Origin: Clostridia bacterium
Lineage (GTDB): Bacteria; Bacillota; Clostridia; Oscillospirales; CAG-272
Direction: 5' to 3'
Length of the DNA: 33,114 nucleotides
Assembly: GCA_017508405.1 (NCBI GenBank)
Contig: JAFVYY010000096.1
Location: 1 to 33,114 of the forward strand
In this document: in pieces, positions 1 through 6,124 of the stretch
Position numbering within the stretch: position 1 is the stretch's first letter
How the letters are laid out: the number at the start of each line of letters is the position of its first letter
Translations under genes and position numbers: made by a program
The notes under the pieces: generated by a model
What the model was told of the DNA's origin: nothing
Databases searched by the model: none
Seen by the model: the letters and a program-made list of their open reading frames with translations, nothing else

Positions 1-1
1 A

Positions 2-262
2 ATAAGCTATTCTGATATAGAAGCTGTAAATATCTACACGGGAATCGAATACGGAGAAAAGGTATCGGGAATGAGCTATATTTCCATATACCGAGGCACC
101 TATAAAAACGACGAATTCGGCGAATATAAATGCGCCGTAAACAAGGACGTTGAATCCTGCATCGTCGTAAAGCTCAAAAGCGGAGAATACTACGTTTTCA
201 ACAGCGTAGACAGAAAAAATACTCTGGAGATATATGAGTTTATAAAGCAGAGAGTAAACTGA
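2..262 (+). CDS. C-terminal part of a bacterial PH-like domain protein (5' truncated)
   Basis: The reading frame is open from the window edge to the TGA at 260-262, so only about 86 C-terminal residues are present; an internal ATG at 71 is not needed as a start. The visible part (gekvsG...yrGTyKNdeFGeYk...ivvklksGeyyVFNs...t.eiYefIk) resembles the end of small bacterial PH domains (bPH_5-like), which often sit C-terminal to membrane segments. That family link is by eye, and the missing N-terminus could change the picture. A strong hairpin follows the stop directly, so this is the last gene of its transcript. Function unknown. Confidence 0.6.
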   Translation: MSYSDIEAVNIYTGIEYGEKVSGMSYISIYRGTYKNDEFGEYKCAVNKDVESCIVVKLKSGEYYVFNSVDRKNTLEIYEFIKQRVN

Positions 263-264
263 AC

Positions 265-297
265 AAAAAATGACGGAGAGCTTTCTCCGTCATTTTT
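265..297. terminator. Bidirectional intrinsic terminator
   Basis: A perfect 9-bp stem (TGACGGAGA / TCTCCGTCA, 271-279 with 284-292) has an A-run on its left and a T-run on its right. It can therefore terminate both the upstream PH-like gene and mntP, which converges from the right and stops at 312. Confidence 0.85.
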
Positions 298-311
298 ATA
301 CTTTTAATTTA

Positions 312-881
312 TCAAAAGGTAAGAATTTCAAGATGCTCAAGGAGAATCTTTATGCCAAGGAGCACAAGGATTATACCGCCTGCAAGCTCTGCCTTGGATT
401 TGTACCTTGCGCCGAATACGTTACCGATCTTAACGCCCACCATACAAAGTCCCATTGTGATCACGCCTATAAATGTGATTGCAATCCAGATATTAACGTC
501 GGGAAGCATACCGAAGGAAACGCCGATAGCCATAGCGTCAATACTTGTGGCGATAGCCATTACCAGCATTGTTTTAAAGCAAAGAGAACCGTCAGCCTCC
601 TCCTCTTCCTTAGAGAAGGATTCCTTTATCATAAGACCGCCGATAAGAGCAAGAAGCACGAATGCTATCCAATGGTCCACGTTTACAATATAATTTTTAA
701 AGGCTGAGCCGAGAAAATATCCGATAAGAGGCATAAGCGCCTGAAATCCACCAAACCATAGACCGACAATAAGTCCTTCCTTAAGACTCGCCTTTTTCAT
801 AGCAAGTCCCTTGCAGATTGAAACCGCAAAAGCGTCCATTGCAAGACCTATGGCAAGAATAAGAAGCTCTAAAATTCCCAT
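312..881 (-). CDS. mntP: Manganese efflux pump MntP
   Basis: A 189-residue, six-helix membrane protein of the MntP (DUF204) family, which exports Mn2+ from the cytoplasm. The two internally repeated halves carry the conserved membrane aspartates: Asp16 in GLAMDAF and Asp115 in TSIDAMAIG, matching the Asp pair known to be essential in E. coli MntP. Length is normal for the family. The ATG at 881 is preceded by a good AGGAG site (aacaggagagaaaat). A perfect-spacing promoter lies just upstream. Mn-dependent yybP-ykoY riboswitches often control this family, but the 5' leader here is only about 25 nt and cannot hold one, so Mn control, if any, must act at the promoter. Confidence 0.93.
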   Translation of the reverse strand: MGILELLILAIGLAMDAFAVSICKGLAMKKASLKEGLIVGLWFGGFQALMPLIGYFLGSAFKNYIVNVDHWIAFVLLALIGGLMIKESFSKEEEEADGSLCFKTMLVMAIATSIDAMAIGVSFGMLPDVNIWIAITFIGVITMGLCMVGVKIGNVFGARYKSKAELAGGIILVLLGIKILLEHLEILTF

Positions 882-911
882 ATTTTCTCTCCTGTTAATA
901 AAATTGAGTCG

Positions 912-940
912 ATTATAACATATAATAATTCATTTTGCAA
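912..940 (-). promoter_or_regulatory. Sigma-A-type promoter of mntP
   Basis: On the minus strand: TTGCAA (935-940), 17-bp spacer, TATAAT (912-917), with TG one base before the -10 (extended -10). It is back to back with the promoter for the zinc peptidase gene. Confidence 0.8.
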
Positions 941-969
941 TATTTTCATTATAAAAACATTTTACAAAC

Positions 970-998
970 TTGAAAACTACACATAATAGTGATAAAAT
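970..998 (+). promoter_or_regulatory. Sigma-A-type promoter of the YugP-like peptidase gene
   Basis: TTGAAA (970-975), 17-bp spacer, TAAAAT (993-998), with an extended -10 TGA immediately before the -10 hexamer. Confidence 0.75.
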
Positions 999-1018
999 GT
1001 ACGAAAAGGAGTGATTTT

Positions 1019-1729
1019 ATGTTTTATATAGACTGGCTTTATATCATTCTTGTGCTTCCTGCGGTGCTTTTTGCAACCTATATGAGCGCAAGAGTCAGTA
1101 CAACCTTCAGAAAATACGGAGCTATTCCCACAAGACACGGCTTAACGGGCGCAGAGGCGGCAAGAAGGATACTTTTTGCAAATGGCATATACGACGTAAG
1201 GGTAGAGCATATCGAGGGTAATTTGAACGACCATTACGACCCGCGCGCTAAGGTGATACGCTTATCTTCCGCCACCTATGGTAATAATTCCGCGGCCGCT
1301 GTGGGAGTTGCCGCTCACGAGGTGGGGCACGCAATTCAGCACGCTAAAAATTACGCACCCTTAAAGGTAAGAAACGCTATAGTTCCAATTACGAATATAG
1401 GCGCAAAGCTATCTGTTCCTCTTATACTCATAGGCATAATTTTATCCGCTTTCTCAGAGGCTTTTGCATACGTTGCTTACGTAGGCGTTGCCCTCTTTGG
1501 ACTTGTTACCCTGTTCCAATTACTCACACTCCCCACGGAATTTAACGCAAGCCGTCGGGCTTTAAAGTGCCTTGACGGTGAAGGAATACTTGAAAAAAGA
1601 GAGCTTAAGGATGCAAAAAAGGTCCTTTCCGCAGCCGCTATGACTTACGTTGCCGCCCTTGCGGTATCTCTTGCTCAGCTTCTTCGCTTTTTTATACTGG
1701 TTGCATCAAGCACGAGCAGACGGGACTGA
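1019..1729 (+). CDS. Membrane-bound zinc metallopeptidase, YugP family
   Basis: A 236-residue integral membrane protein of the YugP / neutral zinc metallopeptidase family. The start at 1019 is chosen over an in-frame ATG at 989 because the RBS AAAAGGAG (1004-1011) ends 7 bases before it and 989 overlaps the -10. From the start: TM helix about 3-23, a soluble segment, the zincin motif HEVGH at residues 100-104, then two TM helices about 122-168 and a final hydrophobic C-terminal stretch. The two His of HExxH bind zinc and the Glu is the general base; the family also uses a downstream Glu. The substrate is unknown for the family, and membrane-protein quality control is an inference. Monocistronic by position. 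Confidence 0.9.
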   Translation: MFYIDWLYIILVLPAVLFATYMSARVSTTFRKYGAIPTRHGLTGAEAARRILFANGIYDVRVEHIEGNLNDHYDPRAKVIRLSSATYGNNSAAAVGVAAHEVGHAIQHAKNYAPLKVRNAIVPITNIGAKLSVPLILIGIILSAFSEAFAYVAYVGVALFGLVTLFQLLTLPTEFNASRRALKCLDGEGILEKRELKDAKKVLSAAAMTYVAALAVSLAQLLRFFILVASSTSRRD

Positions 1730-1770
1730 TATATATAATAATAAATTTAGGATAAATTTCAAAAAAGGTA

Positions 1771-1799
1771 TTGACAAGCAGATATATTTGTGATAGAAT
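1771..1799 (+). promoter_or_regulatory. Strong promoter of the rplU-prp-rpmA operon
   Basis: Consensus TTGACA (1771-1776), 17-bp spacer, TAGAAT (1794-1799), with TGA before the -10. This suits a ribosomal-protein operon. Confidence 0.88.
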
Positions 1800-1805
1800 C
1801 TTTTC

Positions 1806-1880
1806 GCCGCATAATGCCGAGGTCTTAAATGCGTATGCTACCCGGCTTAGCGAGTATATGTTGAAAGAGAGGTGCTTTTC
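1806..1880 (+). promoter_or_regulatory. L21 leader-type structured 5' UTR
   Basis: The roughly 75-nt transcript leader before rplU folds into a stem made of GCCGaGGT (1816-1823) and ACCCGGC (1840-1846) with one bulged A. The apical part contains ATGCGTATGCT. Bacillota rplU operons carry a known conserved L21 leader, thought to give autogenous control, at exactly this place. The assignment rests on position and the visible stem; a covariance-model match was not run. A short ATG-led ORF (1829-1864) inside it is probably incidental. Confidence 0.65.
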
Positions 1881-2192
1881 GTGTTTGCAATCATTTTAAC
1901 AGGCGGAAAGCAGTACAAAGTAGACGAGGGCGACATTATCTTCGTTGAAAAGCTTGGAGTTGAAGAAGGCGATGAGGTTAAGTTTGACAAGGTACTTGCA
2001 GTATCTAACGAGAACGGCTTCGTAGCAGGCGCTCCTTATGTTTCCGGCGCTTCCGTAACAGCAAAGGTTGTTCGTAACGGTAAGGCAAAGAAAATTTACG
2101 TTATGAAGTATAAGGCTAAGAAGAACGAGAAGAAGAAGATCGGTCACAGACAGCCTTACACAAAGGTACAGATCGTTAAGATCGAAGGTTAA
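1881..2192 (+). CDS. rplU: 50S ribosomal protein L21
   Basis: A 103-residue L21, which binds 23S rRNA domain II in the large subunit. The N-terminus [14 protein letters not shown] and the C-terminal block [18 protein letters not shown] are diagnostic. The GTG at 1881 is chosen over an upstream in-frame GTG at 1872 because it gives the conserved L21 N-terminus and places AGAGAGGTG at normal distance. It is the first gene of rplU-prp-rpmA; the next gene begins 13 bases after the stop. Confidence 0.97.
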   Translation: MFAIILTGGKQYKVDEGDIIFVEKLGVEEGDEVKFDKVLAVSNENGFVAGAPYVSGASVTAKVVRNGKAKKIYVMKYKAKKNEKKKIGHRQPYTKVQIVKIEG

Positions 2193-2205
2193 TTCGGAGT
2201 AAATT

Positions 2206-2580
2206 ATGACAAAGGTCGTATTTTTCAAGTCAGGTGATAACTACTGGGGCTTTGAGGAGCAGGGACATTCAGGCTTCGCTGCAAGCGGTAACGATATCGT
2301 TTGCTCAGCTATTTCTGCTATGACTATGCTTGTTATCAACGCAATCGAGGTTGCGTATGCGTCAGACGTTGACTATGACATTGACGAAGAAACCGCTTAT
2401 GTACGCGTTAGCTCGTGCAATGCGTTGCCGGAGTACGAGCAGGATGAGAGAAAGAGATATGCTATCTCCGGTCTTATCATGGCGTATTACTATCAGCTCG
2501 TTGATTTAGTTGAGGAATACTACGACTATCTTGACGTAGAGGTAATCGAAAAGAAATATGACGGCAACAAAAAAACGTAA
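2206..2580 (+). CDS. prp: Ribosomal-processing cysteine protease Prp
   Basis: A 124-residue protein of the YsxB/Prp family. Prp removes the N-terminal extension of ribosomal protein L27 before L27 can work in the ribosome, and is found between L21 and L27 genes in Bacillota, as here. The catalytic dyad is visible: His21 in GHSGFA and Cys33 in NDIVCSAIS. The C-terminus has the usual helical, Glu-rich region. The L27 encoded directly downstream carries the matching cleavable extension, so enzyme and substrate are co-transcribed. The ATG is 13 bases after rplU, with a GGAGTAAATT site. Confidence 0.95.
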   Translation: MTKVVFFKSGDNYWGFEEQGHSGFAASGNDIVCSAISAMTMLVINAIEVAYASDVDYDIDEETAYVRVSSCNALPEYEQDERKRYAISGLIMAYYYQLVDLVEEYYDYLDVEVIEKKYDGNKKT

Positions 2581-2603
2581 AAATTAAGACGGAGGAACAT
2601 ATA

Positions 2604-2882
2604 ATGTTAAGACTTGGTTTACAGTTCTTCGCTCACAAAAAAGGTGTTGGTTCTACAAAGAACGGTCGTGACAGCGAATCCAAGAGACTTGGTGTTAAGA
2701 AGGCTGACGGCGCATCTGTTATTGCAGGTAACATCATTGTAAGACAGAGAGGAACAAAGATTCATCCCGGTACAAACGTAGGTATCGGATCCGACGATAC
2801 ACTCTTCGCATTGGTTGACGGTGTTGTAAAGTTTGAGCACGCAACAAAGGATAAGAAGAGAGTAAGCGTTTACGCAAAATAA
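2604..2882 (+). CDS. rpmA: 50S ribosomal protein L27 with Prp-cleavable extension
   Basis: A 92-residue L27, located near the peptidyl-transferase centre. The protein starts [14 protein letters not shown]: the LQFF segment is the Prp recognition sequence known from Staphylococcus aureus, with cleavage expected after Phe9 so that mature L27 starts [15 protein letters not shown]. The rest ([36 protein letters not shown]) is standard. The RBS is GGAGG (2591-2595). A hairpin ends the operon right after the stop; obg, the usual next gene in many relatives, is not here. Confidence 0.98.
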   Translation: MLRLGLQFFAHKKGVGSTKNGRDSESKRLGVKKADGASVIAGNIIVRQRGTKIHPGTNVGIGSDDTLFALVDGVVKFEHATKDKKRVSVYAK

Positions 2883-2894
2883 TCCATGAAAAAT

Positions 2895-2926
2895 ATCTCC
2901 GCTTTCAAAGTGGAGATTTTTTCTTT
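2895..2926 (+). terminator. Intrinsic terminator of rplU-prp-rpmA
   Basis: ATCTCCGCTTT pairs with AAAGTGGAGAT (2895-2917), with one G-U pair, and a T-rich run follows. Confidence 0.85.
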
Positions 2927-2998
2927 CCTATATATAATTTGATATTACTTTATGATATAAAAAGAATATAATTTTGTAATAATAATTAGAAAAACCTC

Positions 2999-3027
2999 TT
3001 CACAGATTAAAAAAAGTATGTTAAAAT
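2999..3027 (+). promoter_or_regulatory. Promoter of the sufC-sufB/D pair
   Basis: TTCACA (2999-3004), 17-bp spacer, TAAAAT (3022-3027), with TGT before the -10. No IscR/SufR-like operator was recognised. Confidence 0.7.
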
Positions 3028-3086
3028 ACTGTGATAAGCAAAATTGGCGCTTATGATAATATATCAAAATGAAAAGGAGTGATTTT

Positions 3087-3809
3087 ATGCTAGAGCTTAT
3101 AAACGTTTCCTTTGAGGTTGATACAGAAAACGAAAAGAAAGAAATTTTGAAGGACGTCAGCCTTAAAATAGAAGACCGCTTCGTGGCTATTACAGGCCCT
3201 AACGGCGGCGGAAAATCCACTCTTGCTAAAATAATTGCGGGTATATACCAGCCTACGTCAGGTAAGATACTTTTCGACGGTGAGGATATTACCAATATGT
3301 CCATTACCGAAAGAGCGAAAAAGGGTATCAGCTTTGCATTCCAGCAGCCCGTCAGATTTAAAGGACTTACAGTTAAGGATTTGATTACCTTGGCGGCAGG
3401 AAAAAATATAAACGTTTCAGAGGCCTGCACCTATCTTTCCGAGGTAGGACTTTGCGCCCGTGACTACATTAACAGAGAGGTAAACGCTTCCTTGTCGGGC
3501 GGCGAGCTTAAGAGAATAGAAATTGCTATGATTATGGCAAGAGGTACTAAGCTTTCCGTATTTGATGAGCCTGAAGCAGGTATCGACCTTTGGAGCTTTA
3601 ATAATCTTATCAGAGTTTTTGAAAAAATGTATGATAGAATAAACGGCTCAATTATTATTATTTCACATCAGGAAAGAATACTTAATATTGCCGATAAGAT
3701 AGTTGTTGTCGCAAACGGCAAGGTTAAGCAGTATGGCCCTAAGAGAGAAATTTTACCCGAGCTTCTTGGCAGGGGCGCGGCAGAATCCTCTTGTAAGGCT
3801 TTTGAATAA
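3087..3809 (+). CDS. sufC: Fe-S cluster assembly ATPase, SufC-like
   Basis: A 240-residue cytoplasmic ABC-type ATPase that drives Fe-S cluster assembly on its SufB/D partner; it is not a transporter. The start at 3087 has AAAAGGAG seven bases upstream; the in-frame ATG at 3069 lies too far up. Visible parts are Walker A GPNGGGKST (37-45), Q-loop FAFQQPVRF (about 84-91), signature LSGGE (136-140), Walker B LSVFDEPEAGID (156-167) and H-loop His194. The phrase DEPEAGID differs from typical SufC DEPxSGLD, fitting the archaeal/clostridial minimal-SUF branch. It is followed 11 bases later by the only SufB/D-type gene; no SufS, SufU or SufE is in view. Confidence 0.88.
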   Translation: MLELINVSFEVDTENEKKEILKDVSLKIEDRFVAITGPNGGGKSTLAKIIAGIYQPTSGKILFDGEDITNMSITERAKKGISFAFQQPVRFKGLTVKDLITLAAGKNINVSEACTYLSEVGLCARDYINREVNASLSGGELKRIEIAMIMARGTKLSVFDEPEAGIDLWSFNNLIRVFEKMYDRINGSIIIISHQERILNIADKIVVVANGKVKQYGPKREILPELLGRGAAESSCKAFE

Positions 3810-3820
3810 GGAGGTACGTT

Positions 3821-4738
3821 ATGGAAAAGATAGAAAAAGACCTTCTTGAAAAAATTGCTGATCTTCACGGTACACCCGAGGGAGCTTACAATATCCGTTC
3901 CAACGGAGCCTTGGGCGGAAGAAATACAACTGCTAATATTGATATTGTTACAAAAGAGGATAAGCCAGGAATCGATATTATTATTAAGCCGAACACTAAG
4001 AACGAAAGCGTTCATATTCCCGTAGTAATCAGCCAGAGCGGTCTTACAGATCTTGTATACAATGATTTTTATATTGGAGAAAACAGCGACGTTGTTATAA
4101 TTGCAGGATGCGGTATTCACAATAACGGTGATAAATCATCGGAGCACGACGGCATCCACACCTTCCACGTTGGTAAAAATGCTAAGCTCAAATACGTTGA
4201 AAAGCATTACGGCGCAGGAGACGGAAACGGTGAGAATATTATGAATCCCACTACCGTTATTGAAATCGACGACGGCGGATATATGGAGATGGAAACCACG
4301 CAGATCAAGGGTATAGACTCTACAAAGCGTATAACAACCGCAAAGCTCGGAAACGATGCAAAGGTCGTAATAAAGGAAAAGCTTATGACTCACGGCAGCC
4401 AGTTTGCCGAAACAGAGTTCACAGTTGACCTTGATGGTGAGAATTCGGGCGCTAACGTTATTTCCCGTTCCGTTGCAAAGGATAAGTCAAAGCAGATATT
4501 TTTGTCCCGTATAAACGGTAACAATAAATGCTCCGGACATACAGAGTGCGATGCTATTATTATGGATGACGCAACCGTTGCGGCAATTCCGGAAATCACC
4601 GCTAATCATATTGATGCGGCTCTTATTCACGAGGCGGCGATCGGTAAGATTGCGGGTGAGCAGCTTATTAAGCTTATGACCCTCGGACTTACCGAAAGTG
4701 AGGCTGAGGAGCAGATCGTCAGCGGATTCCTTAAGTAA
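3821..4738 (+). CDS. SufB/SufD-family scaffold protein (single-copy, minimal SUF type)
   Basis: A 305-residue SufB/SufD-family protein, shorter than canonical SufB (about 465) or SufD (about 430). The family core is present: a beta-helix middle built of repeated short strands, and the conserved C-terminus GHTECDAIIMDD...IPEITANHIDAALIHEAAIGKI followed by the helical EQLIKLMTLGLTESEAEEQI tail that docks SufC. With only one such gene next to sufC, the likely complex is SufC2-(SufB/D)2 homodimeric, as proposed for the SMS/minimal SUF systems of methanogens and some Clostridia. The RBS AAGGAGG is just before the ATG. A cysteine desulfurase partner is not encoded here. Confidence 0.87.
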   Translation: MEKIEKDLLEKIADLHGTPEGAYNIRSNGALGGRNTTANIDIVTKEDKPGIDIIIKPNTKNESVHIPVVISQSGLTDLVYNDFYIGENSDVVIIAGCGIHNNGDKSSEHDGIHTFHVGKNAKLKYVEKHYGAGDGNGENIMNPTTVIEIDDGGYMEMETTQIKGIDSTKRITTAKLGNDAKVVIKEKLMTHGSQFAETEFTVDLDGENSGANVISRSVAKDKSKQIFLSRINGNNKCSGHTECDAIIMDDATVAAIPEITANHIDAALIHEAAIGKIAGEQLIKLMTLGLTESEAEEQIVSGFLK

Positions 4739-4767
4739 AACATCATAACAGATTCAAATATGACATT

Positions 4768-4796
4768 AAAGAGGGCGGATTTCGTCCTCTTTTTGT
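4768..4796 (+). terminator. Intrinsic terminator after the suf pair
   Basis: The 10-bp stem AAAGAGGGCG / CGTCCTCTTT (4768-4792, one G-T pair) has loop GATTT and is followed by a T-run. Confidence 0.85.
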
Positions 4797-4800
4797 ATTC

Positions 4801-4829
4801 TTGACAATTATAAGCATATATGATAAAAT
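4801..4829 (+). promoter_or_regulatory. Promoter of the LysR-type regulator gene
   Basis: TTGACA (4801-4806), 17-bp spacer, TAAAAT (4824-4829), with TGA before the -10. The -35 starts only a few bases after the upstream terminator. Confidence 0.82.
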
Positions 4830-4860
4830 ATATAGGTAGAAAACTCTTGGAGGGATGCGT

Positions 4861-5781
4861 ATGAATATTCAGTATCTTAAATACGCCATTGAGGTAGAGA
4901 AGAATAAATCTATCAGTAAGGCGGCTAAAAATCTTTATATGGGTCAGCCTAATCTCAGCCGTGCTATAAAGGAGCTTGAGGACAGTCTCGGTATAATTAT
5001 TTTTGAAAGAAATTCCAAGGGTATCACAGTCACTCCCCATGGTGAGGAGTTTTTGCAATATGCCAAGAGAATACTGTCTCAAATAGATGAGCTTGAGGAA
5101 ATTTATAAAACGGGTAAAACCGATAAGCAGCAGTTTTCCGCTTGCGTTCCCCGTGCGGGATATATTGCATATGCATTCGGTGAGCTTGCTAAATCAATAG
5201 AAACCGATACTCCGGCAGAGATCTTTTATAAGGAAACGAACTCAATGCGAGCAATAAATAATATCTTGCGGGGAGAGTACAATCTTGCTATAATCAGATA
5301 TCAGGAAGCCTTTGAAAAATATTTTGAGTCCATGTTCAAAGAAAAAAACCTTGTGTCGAAAACCATTACCGAATTTTCCTACGTGCTTGCAATGTCAGTG
5401 AATAACCCACTGGCAAAAAAGGAGGTTATTACTCCGGAGGATCTTTCCGATTATATAGAAATAGCTCATGCCGACCCTTACGTTCCGTCACTTCCCATTA
5501 TCGACGTTAAAAAGGCTGAAATGTCCGAATTCGTAGATAAGAGAATTTACGTTTTTGAACGTGCAAGCCAATATATGCTTCTTGAACAGGTGCCCAACAC
5601 GTTTATGTGGGTATCTCCTATGCCCGATGAGATGCTTGCAAATAATAATCTTGTCGAGCGTGAATGCGGTCATATGAAGAAAAAATATAAGGATGTACTG
5701 ATACACAGAGAGAACTATAAATTAACGGATATAGATAAGAAATTCATATCTCTTGTATTAAAGGCAAAGGAAGGAATGTAA
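4861..5781 (+). CDS. LysR-family transcriptional regulator
   Basis: A 306-residue LTTR. The N-terminal winged HTH is clear: MNIQYLKYAIEVEKNKSISKAAKNLYMGQPNLSRAIKELEDSLG with FeRnsKGitvTphGeef following. It is joined by a linker helix (about 60-90) to a periplasmic-binding-like effector domain (about 93-300). The ATG at 4861 is preferred to the ATG six bases earlier because GGAGGG (4848-4853) would touch the latter. LTTRs usually act next to their own gene, yet the upstream neighbour is the terminated suf pair and the downstream gene is adhE after a 340-base gap, so adhE is a possible target. The ligand is unknown. Confidence 0.92.
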   Translation: MNIQYLKYAIEVEKNKSISKAAKNLYMGQPNLSRAIKELEDSLGIIIFERNSKGITVTPHGEEFLQYAKRILSQIDELEEIYKTGKTDKQQFSACVPRAGYIAYAFGELAKSIETDTPAEIFYKETNSMRAINNILRGEYNLAIIRYQEAFEKYFESMFKEKNLVSKTITEFSYVLAMSVNNPLAKKEVITPEDLSDYIEIAHADPYVPSLPIIDVKKAEMSEFVDKRIYVFERASQYMLLEQVPNTFMWVSPMPDEMLANNNLVERECGHMKKKYKDVLIHRENYKLTDIDKKFISLVLKAKEGM

Positions 5782-5818
5782 TATAAATCCTTCATTTATT
5801 ATTGAATATAAGTACATT

Positions 5819-5846
5819 AAAGAGCCGATTTACGGCTCTTTTTTGC
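5819..5846 (+). terminator. Intrinsic terminator after the LysR gene
   Basis: The stem AAAGAGCCG / CGGCTCTTT (5819-5827 with 5833-5841) has a 5-base loop and is followed by a T-run. Confidence 0.88.
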
Positions 5847-5907
5847 TATGTTAAAAAATACATTATAATAATGCTCGAAAAATATTAAAATATCTAAAAA
5901 CGGGTTA

Positions 5908-5946
5908 AAATTGTTGACTGAAACAATTTAAATCCATAAATTGTTT
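5908..5946. repeat. Triple alternating half-site (operator-like inverted repeats)
   Basis: AAATTGTT (5908-5915), AAACAATTTA (5921-5930) and TAAATTGTTT (5937-5946) alternate in orientation. The last two form a perfect 10-bp inverted repeat with a 6-bp spacer; the first two form an 8-bp inverted repeat. TTGTT...AACAA is reminiscent of Rex boxes, but the spacing is two bases short of the Rex consensus. Confidence 0.7.
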
Positions 5947-6035
5947 ATGTTTACTAAAATTTTTATGTAAATGTGTGTCAAAATAAGTGTTTTTACATAT
6001 ATATTTAAAAGCATAGCTCTATACCTTATAAGCAT

Positions 6036-6064
6036 TTCACAAACTGAGTAAATTGTGATAGAAT
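6036..6064 (+). promoter_or_regulatory. Main promoter of adhE
   Basis: TTCACA (6036-6041), 17-bp spacer, TAGAAT (6059-6064), with TGA before the -10. The predicted leader is about 55 nt. Confidence 0.75.
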
Positions 6065-6080
6065 ATTGGCGTAATTTAAG

Positions 6081-6107
6081 ATGTCCGAGCGGACATAGAA
6101 TTCTATG
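6081..6107. repeat. Two overlapping palindromes in the adhE leader
   Basis: ATGTCCGagCGGACAT (6081-6096) is a 7-bp inverted repeat. It overlaps the perfect 14-bp palindrome CATAGAATTCTATG (6094-6107). Both lie downstream of the predicted start site and just before the RBS (GAGAGG, about 6110-6116). They could be a road-block operator or an mRNA hairpin. Confidence 0.7.
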
Positions 6108-6124
6108 GAAGAGAGGGTATTATA

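Larger units (their letters stand above)
5847..6124 (+). promoter_or_regulatory. Long AT-rich regulatory region upstream of adhE
   Basis: This gene-free stretch holds a chain of alternating half-sites at 5908-5946, a second possible promoter there (TTGACT 5914-5919, 17 bp, TAAATT 5937-5942), a TATGTAAA...TTTACATA inverted repeat around 5964-6001, the main promoter at 6036-6064, and two palindromes in the 5' UTR (6081-6107). No ORF with an RBS was seen. The density of symmetric sites suggests redox- or carbon-responsive control of fermentation, but no factor can be named from sequence alone. Confidence 0.6.

Noticed and set aside
352..707. Plus-strand ORFs opposite mntP (270-707 and 352-693)
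   Set aside because: They lie antisense to a well-supported MntP gene, lack an RBS and have no family features.
882..911. Mn riboswitch (yybP-ykoY) upstream of mntP
   Set aside because: The leader from the predicted promoter is about 25 nt, too short.
1829..1864. Upstream ORF in the rplU leader
   Set aside because: An 11-codon ATG frame inside the leader stem, no RBS; probably incidental.
5911..5926. Canonical Rex operator upstream of adhE
   Set aside because: TTGTT and AACAA are present, but 6 rather than 8 bases apart, so the consensus is not met; reported only as operator-like.
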